DNA of 61,308 nt. Source: Holophagales bacterium. Lineage in GTDB: Bacteria > Acidobacteriota > Thermoanaerobaculia > UBA5066. Position numbers and translations under genes: made by a program. The stretch spans positions 1-61,308 of the forward strand of contig JADKBZ010000024.1 in NCBI GenBank assembly GCA_016714815.1. The letters are read 5' to 3'. Below the pieces are notes generated by a model. The model saw only the letters and a program-made list of their open reading frames with translations. It searched no databases and had not been told where the DNA came from. Positions 37,101 through 46,300 of this stretch are shown in pieces (position 1 is the stretch's first letter; every line of letters starts with the position of its first letter).

Positions 37101-37722
37101 CCTCGACGAGGGCGCGCGGGTAGACGCGACCGGTCGGGTTGTGCGGGTTGTTGAGGATGACGGAGGAGATTCCCCCCTTCCCGAGGAGGCGGTCGAGGTC
37201 CTTGGGGTCGGGGAGGAACCCGGGGGCCGACGTCGGGAGCTCGACGAGCTTCTTGCCGGCGCGCTCGACGTACCAGTCGTATTCCCAGCTCGGCCGCGGG
37301 ACGACGACGCCGGAGCCGTCGGCGCCGAGCACCTCGAGGACCATCGCCAGGCCCGAGCGGGTCCCGGGGGTGAAGAGGACTTCGTCGGGGAGGAAGCGGA
37401 CCTGGGACGAGGGGTAGTCGAGGAGGCCGTCGCGGTTGAAGAAGTCGGCGACCTCGCTCCGCACGTCCATCCGCCCGACGGCGGGTCCGTAGCTGTGGAC
37501 CGTGTTCCGCGTGATCCGCTGGGCGGCCCTCACGACCTCGGGGTGGGGCGCGAAGTCGGCGTTCTTGTAGTCGCCCTGGGTCAGGTCGAGGGCTCCCTCC
37601 TGCTGGACGCGCCGGGCGAACAGGCGGACGAAGGGCTCGGGGGTCGAGAGGGCGCGCTTCGAGAGGCCTCCCACGGACGGGCTGGGGATCCCGGGCTTCG
37701 TCTTCGGTCCGTCGTACTGCAT
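34123..37722 (-). CDS. Fusion of PLP aminotransferase and archaeal-type PEP carboxylase-like protein
   Basis: 1199 residues in one uninterrupted frame. Residues ~1-430 are a fold-type I aminotransferase: NNPHNPTGRVYP, PLP Lys 257 in SGLSKMDMFGAS and Arg in GARACW. From ~500 on it matches the archaeal-type PEP carboxylase (PEPcase_2) pattern: TKHPDST (usually TQHPDN; His 511), DFEGRQISPEW, PEISVPQVNS, RVFVAMSDTAEQSGK (compare ARSDPALN-G) and LIGAGRAGFRGGFDP (compare GVGSLPFRGHLSP). The second part is ~700 residues, longer than the ~530 usual for the family, so extra helices are present. If both halves work, PEP and bicarbonate give oxaloacetate, which the first half could aminate to aspartate. 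GGAGGG stands seven bases before the ATG. Whether the carboxylase half is catalytic is unknown. Confidence 0.82.
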   Translation of the reverse strand: MQYDGPKTKPGIPSPSVGGLSKRALSTPEPFVRLFARRVQQEGALDLTQGDYKNADFAPHPEVVRAAQRITRNTVHSYGPAVGRMDVRSEVADFFNRDGLLDYPSSQVRFLPDEVLFTPGTRSGLAMVLEVLGADGSGVVVPRPSWEYDWYVERAGKKLVELPTSAPGFLPDPKDLDRLLGKGGISSVILNNPHNPTGRVYPRALVEELVRAAVKHRCYVLYDSVYQRLDYVGWFVNPAFAEPEWRDWVVSLSGLSKMDMFGASTGARACWMVISDQIRSNGVRAREILANLSAWLVATPSTLAQDWALAALQSPLAILRRPSPYMTERRDFMAKAADELAPLGVERTDFGGTFYAPLAFPGLVGEPFDRLRGGIHERAVVKDSVDAFELLLSGGVGGIPFIAFAGSDAARYGTWQRLSYGSKDVKELSVFIDRVRARITKQGRLGSSAPAPSAPTAGPLPSILDAVWESVCTADGYGALDGLDPKAFAVARAAFLKNPRHETLRLTGTKHPDSTTHRAEQLRRALDAAPAGASDRARLALKYLEWNPLVEARPEYEETITDLLGPCSEVLLDFEGRQISPEWLDLPERVVLALLRHGIVPGEDRHLLFRVPNPFIEQDEEKIVRILGSVARANVLFHLACEKVGITPVQNALPEISVPQVNSIAEIGAVIKIGTLYRAAIAGLFEGTDGHADVFLGKKVPEALRAALVAKVSRVRLVPLCENVGALAHLPEFLEAFYLALERGRDLAGLPTADVFRTRFDRDEAIVRVFVAMSDTAEQSGKIATDAACTLALAGREEAERRLAALARKAGEPAPQVTFLIGAGRAGFRGGFDPDHPGVVRQFSRADGVTMQGIRSDAPAEAERLAAAFRAEVASGVFAPVVSSADHEALMRLLESGVKAHTETLLRIAPLLSPFGGLVPQTRVRIRATGSVNYGRSIPTYPEEWGGGTSLPDNRDLRDAWPEGVTLPRAIVYNLGCTTLGLPAVTSDLVALDRRAAVLLERHVPGYREIISSELPHFVRESASLVFGKKLAETTARRCLRASAALWVDARTREGLVLPTCLFAMEYLRWLAEDSESWDETKEHESRTTREEELIRETSSGSFAALCSERPGDRWPILQTLVDAEDATRLLLARELTLEEKREFVDLRIEGWLRLLPDSLSRELRREWSRLRELGKNDLELDTIERLVELEKLRGSRGA

Positions 37723-37875
37723 GGCTCGGCCCTCCGTCTGCACGCCTGCGCGGCGAAGGCTCGGCCCTGCTCCCGTCTGCCGGACCCCGCTGCGGTGCGG
37801 CGGGAGTGTGCCTGAAAACGTGCCTCCGGATCGAGCCCGACAGGGCAGGGGCGTCAGGGTACCTGTCAGCTTGCC

Positions 37876-37904
37876 TTGACCCGGGTCTCGGAGGGGGATA
37901 GCCT
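37876..37904 (+). promoter_or_regulatory. Sigma-70-like promoter of the secreted-protein cluster
   Basis: TTGACC (37876-37881), 17-base spacer, TAGCCT (37899-37904), 37 bases before the GTG of the first gene. The same -10 hexamer TAGCCT occurs before egtD. Confidence 0.55.
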
Positions 37905-37941
37905 GAAATGTGGTGATCGATCGAACTTTGGAGGTGGAGTT

Positions 37942-38388
37942 GTGAGAAGTCCCGTCTGGCTCGCGGCGGTGGCCGTTGCAGCCCTTGGAGCGTCCGTCGC
38001 CTTCGCGGCGGAGGCCCCGAAGCCTGCTTCGGCGAAGGGCGCTGCGCAAACGAACAAGCCGTCCGAGGCGATGCCGGCCTCGCACGGAGGTCTGGTGGTT
38101 TTCAAGGATCCGGTCACGGGAAAGCTCCGGCAGCCCACCGCGGAGGAGATCGGGGTTCTCGTCGGACTGGCGAAACCTGCGGCCGCCGCGCCGGCGCAGG
38201 CCGGGAGAAGGCTCGCCAACGGAGGCCTCGCCTTCTACGCCGATCCGTCCCTCGACAGCTACACGGTCGCGACGAAGGCCGCCGACGGCCGCCTCGTGAC
38301 GAGCTGCGTCGAGGGCAGGGAGCAGGCCGAGAAGGCCATTGCCGCGGGCGCTCCGGCTCCCGTGCGGGAGGCGCTCGATGTCAAGTAA
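37942..38388 (+). CDS. Secreted protein with FKDPVTGKLRQPTAEE motif
   Basis: 148 residues from GTG 37942 with GGAGG upstream. The signal peptide ends AFAAEA. The mature part carries the short motif GGLVVFKDPVTGKLRQPT, found in many small exported proteins of Acidobacteriota and Lysobacter-like bacteria, usually beside a metalloprotease; it may be a propeptide-like or surface-display element. A second half repeats the theme weakly (GGLAFYADPSLDSYTV). Its stop lies 11 bases inside the next gene, so the two are co-translated. Confidence 0.8.
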   Translation: MRSPVWLAAVAVAALGASVAFAAEAPKPASAKGAAQTNKPSEAMPASHGGLVVFKDPVTGKLRQPTAEEIGVLVGLAKPAAAAPAQAGRRLANGGLAFYADPSLDSYTVATKAADGRLVTSCVEGREQAEKAIAAGAPAPVREALDVK

Positions 38389-39820
38389 CCGGACGCTCGC
38401 GCTCGGCCTCCTCGGCGTCCTCCTCCTCGGGAGCGGCCCCGCGCTCGGAGCCGCGACCATCACGATCGTGAACGGAGACCCGGCCGGCGTCGGCTTCAAC
38501 GACGCGACGGCGGTGGCGCCGGTCGGCGGCAACACCGGGACGACGCTCGGGGCCCAGCGCCTGATCGCGTTCCAGGCCGCCGCCAACAAGTGGGGCGCGA
38601 CCCTCACGAGCGCCGTGCCGATCCGCGTCTACGCCACCTGGGAGGTGCTGACCTGCACCGCGACGAGCGCCGTCCTCGGGAGCGCGGGGGCGCTCTACAT
38701 CTATGTCGACACGCCGGGCGCGACCCCGAACCGCCTCTACGGAAAGGCGCTGGCGGAGAAGCTCGCGGGCGCCCAGGTCGATCCGGACAGCGCACTCACT
38801 CCTCCTTTCATCGCGGAGATCCGGGCCCGGTTCAACGTGAACCTCGGGCAGGCAAACTGCCTCACCGGGAGCTTCTTCTACCTCGGCCTCGACGCCGCTG
38901 CCGGGACCAACGTCGACCTCGTCACCGTCCTCGAGCACGAGTTCGCGCACGGGCTCGGCTTCCAGACCTTCACGAGCGGCTCGACCGGGGCGCCGTACGC
39001 GGGCTACTTCTCGGTCTGGGACGACTTCCTCTTCGACACGACGACGAACAAGACCTGGGCCGCGATGACGACGAACGCCGAGCGGGTCACCTCGGCGCTC
39101 AATTCGCGCAAGCTGGTCTGGACCGGTCCGAGCGCCATCGCACAGGTTCCGAACGTCCTTTCGCAGGGGACTCCGATCCTGACGGTCGCGGCGCCGGCGT
39201 CGGTTGCCGGGAACTACTCGGTCGGGTCGGCCTCGTTCGGACCGCCTCTGAGCAGCCCGGGCGTGACCGGCGAGTTCATGCAGGTCGTCGACACGGCCGG
39301 GAACCTCGGCCTCGCCTGCACGCCCCTCACGGCATTGAATGCCGCCGCGGTGGCCGGAAAGATCGCCCTCGTCGACCGTGGGACCTGCTCCTTCGACGTG
39401 AAGACCATGAACGCCCAGAACGCCGGCGCTCTCGCCGTCGTCATCGCGGACAACGCAGCCGGTTCCCCTCCCGCCGGAATGTCCAGCTCCGGCGTCACCG
39501 GGATCACGATCCCGGCGGTCAGGATCACGCAGGCGGACGGCGTCGCGCTCAAGGCCGCCATCACCCGGCGCTCGCGGCTCCACTCCGGCCTCACCGGCAC
39601 GCTCGGCCTCAATCTCGCCATCCGTTCGGGAGCGGACGCGGCGGGCCGGCCGCTCCTCTTTACGCCGAATCCGTTCCAGTCGGGCTCGTCGGTCTCTCAC
39701 TGGGACACGATCGCCTCCCCCAACCAGCTGATGGAGCCCTCCATCAACACCGACCTGACGCACGAAGTGACGCCGCCGAACGACCTGACGTTCCCGCTCC
39801 TGCAGGACATCGGGTGGTAA
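38378..39820 (+). CDS. Secreted zinc metalloprotease with PA domain
   Basis: 480 residues. A signal peptide (ending PALGAAT) leads to a zincin-like domain with HEFAHGLGF (zinc ligands His 187 and 191, catalytic Glu 188). A protease-associated insert follows at ~310-390 (VDRGTCSFDVKTMNAQNAG). The end LTFPLLQDIGW is typical of this PA-domain zincin family. It should be exported and cut extracellular protein. It overlaps the upstream gene and is followed 17 bases later by a sorting-tail protein. Confidence 0.92.
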   Translation: MSSNRTLALGLLGVLLLGSGPALGAATITIVNGDPAGVGFNDATAVAPVGGNTGTTLGAQRLIAFQAAANKWGATLTSAVPIRVYATWEVLTCTATSAVLGSAGALYIYVDTPGATPNRLYGKALAEKLAGAQVDPDSALTPPFIAEIRARFNVNLGQANCLTGSFFYLGLDAAAGTNVDLVTVLEHEFAHGLGFQTFTSGSTGAPYAGYFSVWDDFLFDTTTNKTWAAMTTNAERVTSALNSRKLVWTGPSAIAQVPNVLSQGTPILTVAAPASVAGNYSVGSASFGPPLSSPGVTGEFMQVVDTAGNLGLACTPLTALNAAAVAGKIALVDRGTCSFDVKTMNAQNAGALAVVIADNAAGSPPAGMSSSGVTGITIPAVRITQADGVALKAAITRRSRLHSGLTGTLGLNLAIRSGADAAGRPLLFTPNPFQSGSSVSHWDTIASPNQLMEPSINTDLTHEVTPPNDLTFPLLQDIGW

Positions 39821-39837
39821 GGGTGAGGGAGATCGCA

Positions 39838-40923
39838 ATGAGACCGATTCATTCCGCCCTCGCCCTCGTCTTCGCCGCGGCCCTCGTCCCGGCGGCGGCC
39901 CAGGCCCAGCCTCTCGTGGAGAGCTTCGACGCCGGCGTTCCCGCCGGCTGGGTCGCGACGAACCTCAGCAGCCCCGTCGGGTCGACGAACTGGTTCGACG
40001 GCAACGCCGCCGTCTTCGGGCCCCAGGCCTCGACGAGCTACGTCGCGGCGAACTTCAACGCCACGACGGACGGCGGCACGGTGAGCGACTGGCTCATCTC
40101 GCCGCAGCTGACGAACCTCCAGAACGACCAGCTCCTGACGTTCTACACGCGGACGGAGACGGGCGCGCCCGCCGCCGACCGCCTGCAGGTGCGCCTCTGC
40201 CTCGGCGACGCCACGGCGTGCGTGAACGTCGGCACCCTGCCGGCCGACGTCGGCAACTTCACCACCCAGCTCCTCGACGTCAACCCGACCTACGCGGCGG
40301 GCGGCTTTCCCGCGACCTGGACCGCCCAGGGGGTCAGCCTGAGCGGGCTCCCGGCGGGCGCCAACCAGGGACGGATCGCATTCCGGCACATGGCGGCCGT
40401 GTCGGGGCCCGGCCCCACCGCGACGGGCGGCGACTACGTCGGAATCGACACGCTGAGCCTCCAGGCGGGGCTGCCGGTCCTTTCGATCACGAAGGCGGTG
40501 TCGAACCCGGCGCCGGCGCTCTCGACGCCGTTCAGCTACGCAGTCGTCGTCACGAACAGCGGCACGGCGAGCGCGACGGCCGTCACCATCACGGACGACG
40601 TTCCGGCCGGCCTCGCGGTCGGCGCGGCGTCGGTCGTTCCCTCGGGCACCTGCACCGTCGTCGGGCAGCTCGTCACGTGCACGGTTCCCGTCCTGGCGGC
40701 GGGAACGTCCGCGACGGTCACGATTCCGGTCACGGCCTCGGCTGCCGGAATCCTCACGAACACGGCCTCGGCCTCCGCGGCCGGGGTGACGGCCGTCCAG
40801 GCGAGCGCCTCCGCTCGTCCCGGGGCGGCCTCGAACGTCCCCTCCCTGTCGCTGCTGGGCCTCGTCTTCCTCGGCCTGGCGACGGCGCTCTCGGCGATCT
40901 TCGCCCTCGGACGCGTCCGCTGA
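39838..40923 (+). CDS. Secreted choice-of-anchor/DUF11 protein with IPTL-like sorting tail
   Basis: 361 residues. The signal peptide ends AQAQPL. The first ~220 residues match a choice-of-anchor-J-type lectin-like sandwich (ESFDAGVPAGWVATNLSS; DWLISPQL). Next comes one DUF11 repeat (SNPAPALSTPFSYAVVVTN; ITDDVPAGL). The C-terminus is VPSLSLLGLVFLGLATAL with a short basic end, an IPTL/PEP-CTERM-type sorting signal expected to be cut by an exosortase-like enzyme. It is co-transcribed with the protease and followed by a strong terminator. Confidence 0.88.
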   Translation: MRPIHSALALVFAAALVPAAAQAQPLVESFDAGVPAGWVATNLSSPVGSTNWFDGNAAVFGPQASTSYVAANFNATTDGGTVSDWLISPQLTNLQNDQLLTFYTRTETGAPAADRLQVRLCLGDATACVNVGTLPADVGNFTTQLLDVNPTYAAGGFPATWTAQGVSLSGLPAGANQGRIAFRHMAAVSGPGPTATGGDYVGIDTLSLQAGLPVLSITKAVSNPAPALSTPFSYAVVVTNSGTASATAVTITDDVPAGLAVGAASVVPSGTCTVVGQLVTCTVPVLAAGTSATVTIPVTASAAGILTNTASASAAGVTAVQASASARPGAASNVPSLSLLGLVFLGLATALSAIFALGRVR

Positions 40924-40939
40924 CGCTCGGCCCATCCTG

Positions 40940-40983
40940 AAAACGACGCCCTCCGGACCTGATCCGGAGGGCGTCGTCGTTTT
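40940..40983 (+). terminator. Bidirectional-looking intrinsic terminator
   Basis: A perfect 13-bp stem (GACGCCCTCCGGA at 40945-40957 with its complement at 40963-40975) and a five-base loop are flanked by AAAAC on the left and GTCGTTTT on the right. It ends the 37942-40923 transcript. Confidence 0.88.
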
Positions 40984-41070
40984 CGCGGGCCGTTGGGCGA
41001 ACCGGGGGGCGGAGCCTGCGAAGCGCGCCGGGACTCTTCGCTCCGGCCCGCTTTCGGAGAGAATCCGGTC

Positions 41071-41232
41071 ATGGACCTCGGACGCGCTCTCCTCTGCATC
41101 TTCCTCCCGCCCCTCGCCGTGCTCGACAAGGGGTGCGGCACGATTCTCCTCATCACTCTCCTGACGCTCGTCGGCTGGGTGCCGGGCGTCATCGGCGCGC
41201 TCGTCGTCTGCGGCCGTCCGAGCGGCCGCTAG
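41071..41232 (+). CDS. Pmp3/YqaE-family small membrane protein
   Basis: 53 residues with two membrane helices. The sequence ALLCIFLPPLAVLDKGCG and LLTLVGWVPGVIGAL matches the Pmp3/YqaE family, stress-linked plasma-membrane proteolipids. A -10-like GAGAAT lies six bases before the ATG with no Shine-Dalgarno, so it may be leaderless. Confidence 0.92.
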   Translation: MDLGRALLCIFLPPLAVLDKGCGTILLITLLTLVGWVPGVIGALVVCGRPSGR

Positions 41233-41268
41233 CTTGACCGGCGAGCACCCGGGCCAGGAAGGCCGCTC

Positions 41269-42195
41269 CTGAGCTCCTCCCTCCTCCTCGGTCCCGCCGC
41301 CTGTCTCGGCTCGGCGGCTCTCTGGGCGCTCTCGGCGAACGTCTATTCGCGCGCGGCCCGCCTCTCGAGCCCGATGGCCGTGAACTTCATGCGGGCGGGC
41401 CTCTCGTTTCCGTTCTTCTTCGTCGCCGCTCTCGCGATGGGTCCGGCGGGCGGGCTGGGGCAGGTGACGGCGGACCGGGCGGGGTGGCTCCTTCTCAGCG
41501 TCGTCGGGAGCTACGTCGTCGGGGACGCTCTTTTCCTCGCGAGCGCGCAGCTCCTCGGCGTGCCGGCGGCGCTCGCGATCGCGTCGACCTACCCGCTCTG
41601 GTCGGCCTTCGCCGGCTGGGCCTTCCTCGGGCAGCGCGTCGGCCCGGCGGGTCTCCTCGGCGTCTTCCTGGTCGTGGCGGGCGTCGTCACCGTCGTCCGC
41701 CGGCCCGCCGGGGAGGCGGACGGGGAGGGGCCGGGAAGCGGTTTCCGGGCCCCTTCCGGGCACACCCTCGGCGTCCTCCTGGCGGGCGCGACGTCGCTCT
41801 TCTGGGCACTCAACACCTTCGCCATCGCCCGGGGCGGAGCGGACCTGCCGGTCGCGGGGGTGAACACGTTCCGTATGGGATTCGCGGTCGTCCTCATGCC
41901 TCTGGCCCGCCTTCTCCTTCGAGGCCGGGAAACGAAGCTCCTCGTCCCGGCCTCCGAGATGCGCCGTTCGTGGCCCTTCTTCCTCCTCGAGAGCGTGGGG
42001 GGGACGGCGCTCTTCGTCATCGGCCTCACCCACTCGCCGCTCGCCGTGGCGGCGGCCCTCACGTCCCTCGCCCCCGTCCTCTCCGTTCCGTTCGCCTTCC
42101 TCATCGGGAAGGAGCGGATCGGCGGCCGCGTCATTCTGGGGATCGTGGTCGTGACGGCGGGAATCGTCCTCCTGGTGGGCTTCGGACGCGCCTGA
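41269..42195 (+). CDS. EamA/DMT-family transporter
   Basis: About 308 residues with ten predicted transmembrane helices in two EamA halves (WALSANVYSRA; later LLAGATSLFWALNTFAIAR). It would export a small metabolite such as an amino acid. The first helix is only complete if translation starts at CTG 41269, which has AGGAAGG six bases upstream. The first ATG in frame (41374) would delete that helix, and no GTG or TTG lies between. This is the best supported of three CTG starts here. Confidence 0.88.
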   Translation: MSSSLLLGPAACLGSAALWALSANVYSRAARLSSPMAVNFMRAGLSFPFFFVAALAMGPAGGLGQVTADRAGWLLLSVVGSYVVGDALFLASAQLLGVPAALAIASTYPLWSAFAGWAFLGQRVGPAGLLGVFLVVAGVVTVVRRPAGEADGEGPGSGFRAPSGHTLGVLLAGATSLFWALNTFAIARGGADLPVAGVNTFRMGFAVVLMPLARLLLRGRETKLLVPASEMRRSWPFFLLESVGGTALFVIGLTHSPLAVAAALTSLAPVLSVPFAFLIGKERIGGRVILGIVVVTAGIVLLVGFGRA

Positions 42196-42242
42196 GCGGA
42201 GCGGAAGCGAACCCGCCGGCGAGGCGGGTTCGACGGTTCACC

Positions 42243-42272
42243 TTGACGCCCCGGCCGCGCGCGAACTAGCCT
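42243..42272 (+). promoter_or_regulatory. Promoter of the egtD-molybdoenzyme operon
   Basis: TTGACG (42243-42248), 18-base spacer, TAGCCT (42267-42272), 33 bases before the egtD ATG. It resembles the promoter at 37876. No operator palindrome was seen. Confidence 0.55.
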
Positions 42273-42305
42273 GTCCGGTCACGTCTCGGCGAAGTGGGGT
42301 GGGGG

Positions 42306-43343
42306 ATGTCCGTCGCGAGCGGCTTTCCGGCGGCGAGGGCGAGAAGCGATCCCGGCCAGAGGCTCCGCATGGTGCGCGTCCCGTGCGCGTCGGAGGAGTG
42401 CGGGTTCGCCGGGGCCGTCCGGGCGGGCCTCGGCGCGAGGCCGAAGAGCCTTCCGTGCCGCTTCTTCTACGACGACGAAGGTTCGCGCCTCTTCGAGGAG
42501 ATCTGCTCCCTGCCCGAGTACTACGCGACACGGACCGAGCGGGAGATCCTCCTTCGGGCCGCCCCCGAGATCGCCGAGGCGGCCGGCGCGGGAACGGCCC
42601 TCGCCGAGCTCGGAAGCGGGAGCTCGGCGAAGACGAAGCTCCTCATCGAGGCGCTCCTGGCGCGACAGGACGAGCTGCACTACGTGCCGATCGACATCTC
42701 CACCGCGTTTCTCGAGGAGTCGTCGCGCGCCCTGCTCGGGCGCTTCCCGCGCCTCCGGATCACCGCGATCGGAGGGGAATACCTCGACGCGGTTCCGCAC
42801 CTCCCTCCGCGCGACGGGCCGCTCCTCTGCCTCTTCCTCGGCGGGAACGTCGGGAACCTTGAGGAGGAGGAGGCCTCCGCCTTCCTCGCGGGGGTCGCGT
42901 CCGGACTCTCGCCGCGGGACCGGCTTCTCGTCGGCTTCGACCGGCTGAAGGAGCGGACGGTCATCGAGCGCGCCTACGACGACCGGGCGGGCGTGACGGC
43001 CGCGTTCAACCGGAACCTCCTGACCCGCATCAACCGCGAGTTGGGCGGCGAGTTCGACCTCGACGCCTTCGACCACGCCGCCCCATTCGTCGCCGAGCGC
43101 TCCCGCATCGAGATGCATCTCGTGAGCCGGCGGCCGCAGGAGGTTCGCGTGGCGGCGCTCGGTCAGACCTTCTCCTTCGATCGGGGCGAGACGATCCACA
43201 CCGAGAACAGCCACAAGTACGACCGCGCGGGGATCGACCGCCTCTGCGAGACCGCCGGTCTCACCGTCGTCCGCCTCTGGTCCGACCCGCGCGAGTGGTT
43301 CTCTCTCGTCCTTCTCGCGCCCGTTCGCGGACGGGAGGCGTAG
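42306..43343 (+). CDS. egtD: L-histidine N-alpha-methyltransferase EgtD
   Basis: 345 residues, normal for EgtD. It has the N-terminal PKSLPCRFFYDDEGSRLFEE block with PEYYATRTE, the SAM-binding ELGSGSSAKTKLL, and LCLFLGGNVGNLE, and ends with HTENSHKYD and WFSLVLL. EgtD transfers three methyl groups from S-adenosylmethionine to histidine, giving hercynine, the first step to ergothioneine. GTG 42294 is an alternative start. No EgtB or EgtC is in the window. The next gene starts at the base after this stop and encodes a molybdopterin-cysteine desulfurase fusion that could add the sulfur. Confidence 0.95.
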   Translation: MSVASGFPAARARSDPGQRLRMVRVPCASEECGFAGAVRAGLGARPKSLPCRFFYDDEGSRLFEEICSLPEYYATRTEREILLRAAPEIAEAAGAGTALAELGSGSSAKTKLLIEALLARQDELHYVPIDISTAFLEESSRALLGRFPRLRITAIGGEYLDAVPHLPPRDGPLLCLFLGGNVGNLEEEEASAFLAGVASGLSPRDRLLVGFDRLKERTVIERAYDDRAGVTAAFNRNLLTRINRELGGEFDLDAFDHAAPFVAERSRIEMHLVSRRPQEVRVAALGQTFSFDRGETIHTENSHKYDRAGIDRLCETAGLTVVRLWSDPREWFSLVLLAPVRGREA

Positions 43344-46300
43344 TTGGCCGAGGCGTCCGGAGCCGCCCCCTGGCGGAAGACGATCTGCGGCATCTGCCCG
43401 GCGGGCTGCTGGGTCGAGGCGTCCGTCGCGGACGGCCGGCTCGTCGAGATCCGCCCCGACCCCTCTCACCCGCTCGGGATGATCTGCCGGCGCGGCCTCC
43501 ACGCCGCCGAGATCGTCCACTCCGAGCACCGGCTCCGGCATCCCCTCCGGCGCAAGGGACCGAAGGGGACGTACGACTTCGAGAGGATCTCCTGGGACGA
43601 GGCCTACGACGCGATCGTCGGCAACCTGGAGAAGATCAAGGCCGAGTCGGGCCCCGAGACGCTGGCGATCTACACCGGGCGCGGGAGCTTCGAGCTGTCG
43701 CTCTGCGACGTCTTCCAGCCGAAAGGGGTCGCCGTCTCGTCCGCCTCGAGCGTCCTCTTCCCGTTCGGCTCGCCGAACACGATGGGGGTCGGCGCGCTCT
43801 GCTACGTCTCGTTCGCGATGATCGCGCCGCACGTGACGATGGGCCGGATGCTCGTCGACATGTTCACGGACCTCGAGAACGCCGAGCTTCTCTTCGTCTG
43901 GGGCGCCAACCCCGCGACGGACTCGCCTCCGCTCGACATGCTCCGGCTCGAGGCGGCGGCGCGGCGCGGGGCCGAGGTCGTCGTCATCGACCCGCGGAAG
44001 ACGGAGACTGCCGTTCGGACCGGTGCCCGCTGGATCCCGATAAGGCCCGGAACGGACGGGGCCCTCGCTCTCGGGATGATCGGCGTCCTCGTCGAGGAGG
44101 AGCTCCTCGACGAGACCTTCGCGACGCGCTGGTGCCACGGCTTCGACGAGCTGCGGGCCTATGTCCAGCACTTTCGCCCCGAGGTCGTCGAGCAGATTAC
44201 CGGCGTTCCGGCGGAGACGGTGCGCGACCTCGCGCGGCGCCTCGCGCGGGCCCGGGGTGCCGCCCCGGTCATGTACACGGGGCTCGAATATTCGAGCTCG
44301 GGCGTCCAGGCGATCCGCGCCGTCCTGACCCTCTTCGCTCTCGCCGGCCACCTCGACGTGCCGGGCGGAATCGGCCTCGCGATGCGGGGGACGCACTTTC
44401 CCGTGAGCCGCTCGGGGCACGTGGCGAACCCCGACGTCTCCCGCGCCGTCGCGCGCGACCGCTTCCCGGTCTACAGCCACTACCGCGGGGAAGGGCACGC
44501 GAGCGGCCTCGTCCCGGCGGTCCTCGAGGGGAAGCCCTACCGGATTCGCGGGCTGATCGTCCAGGGCGGCTCGCTCCTCACCTCGTGGCCCGAGACGCCC
44601 GTCTGGCGCGAGACCCTCTCCCGGCTCGATTTCCTCGCGACGATCGACCGGCAGCTGACGGCCGACGCGGCCTATGCCGACATCGTCCTCCCGGCGACGA
44701 CGATGTTCGAGATCGACTCGTACATGGTCTACGGTCCCCTCTTCCGGCTGCGCGAGAAGCTGATCGGGCCGGTGGGGGAGGCGCGCAACGACTACCGGAT
44801 CATGGCCGGGCTCGCGCAGCGCCTCGGCTATGGCGAGCTCTACCCGCAGAGCGAGGAGGAGCTCCTCCGGTACGTTCTCGACGGCTCGGGCTTCACGCTC
44901 GAGGAAGTGCGCGCGGCGGGCGGGACGGTCAAGATTCCGAATCCGCTCCTGGAGTACCGCAAGTGGGAGAAGGGGCTCCTGCGCCCCGACGGGGCCCCGG
45001 GATTCGACACGCCGACGGGGAAGTTCGAGATCCTCTCAACGCTCCTCGCGGACTTCGGCCACGAACCCCTCCCGAAGTACGTCGAACCCGAGGAGGGGCC
45101 GCTCTCACGCCCCGATCTCGCGGCGACGTTCCCCCTCGTCTTCAACTCCGGCGCCCGCCCGCACACCGACTTCCGCTCGCAGGACCACGGCGTCCCGGGG
45201 CTCCTCCGCGACAACCCCGAGCCGTCGGTGGAGCTGAACCGGGGCGACGCCGAGCGGCGAGGGATCGCGCACGGCGACCTCGTCGAGGTGCGGACCCTCC
45301 GGGGCGCCGTTCCCTTCCGCGCGCGCCTCAGCGACGACCTCGTCGCGGGAGCGGTCGAGTGCAGCATGGGCGGGGGCGGCCCGGTCGGACCCGCCGCCTG
45401 GCGCGAGCGAAACGTCAACGAGCTGACGGCGCTCGGGCAGTACGACGAGATCTCGGGTTTCCCGGTCTACAAATCGCTCCTCTGCGAGGTGACGAAGCTG
45501 GAAGACGGGGATCGCGGCGCGCCGGACCCGTCCTCGTCCGTCGCCGCCCGCTCGGCGCCGCTCTTCGCCACCGTCCCCGCCAGCCGTCCCGCACGTCGCG
45601 TCGAGCTCGACGGAAACGCGACGACGTCCGTCGCTCCGGCCGTCCGGGACGCGATGCTCCCGTATCTCGGAGTCGAGTCGGGCAACCCCTCGAGCCTCCA
45701 CCTCCGCGGCCGCCAGGCCCGCGAGGCCCTGGAAGAGGCGCGTCGCAGCGTCGCCCGCCTCCTTGGGGTGCGTCCCGCGCGCATCGTCTTCACCGGGGGC
45801 GGCTCGGAGTCCGACAACCTCGCGCTCAAGGGCCTCGCCTTCGCGCCGCGCAGCGGGCGTGACCACGTCATCACCTCCGCGATCGAGCATCCGGCGATCC
45901 TGGCCACCTGCCGGTTCCTCTCGAGGATCGGCCTGCGTGTCACCGTCCTGCCGGTCGACCGCGACGGCCGCGTCGACCCGGAAGCCCTCGCCGCCGTGCT
46001 CGACGATTCGACGCTCGTCGTCTCGATCCAGCTCGCCAACAACGAGACGGGGACGATCCAGCCGATCGCCCAGCTGGCGGCCCTCGCCCACGCCCGTGGC
46101 GCCCTCTTCCACACCGACGCGGTTCAGGCGGCCGGCAAGGTCCCGATCGACGTCGAGGCGCTCGGCGTCGACCTCCTGACCCTCTCGGCGCACAAGCTGC
46201 ACGGCCCGAAGGGCGTCGGCGCGCTCTACGTCAGGAAGGGGATCGTCCTCGAGCCGCTCGTCCACGGCGGACGACAGGAGCACGGCCTGAGAGCCGGGAC

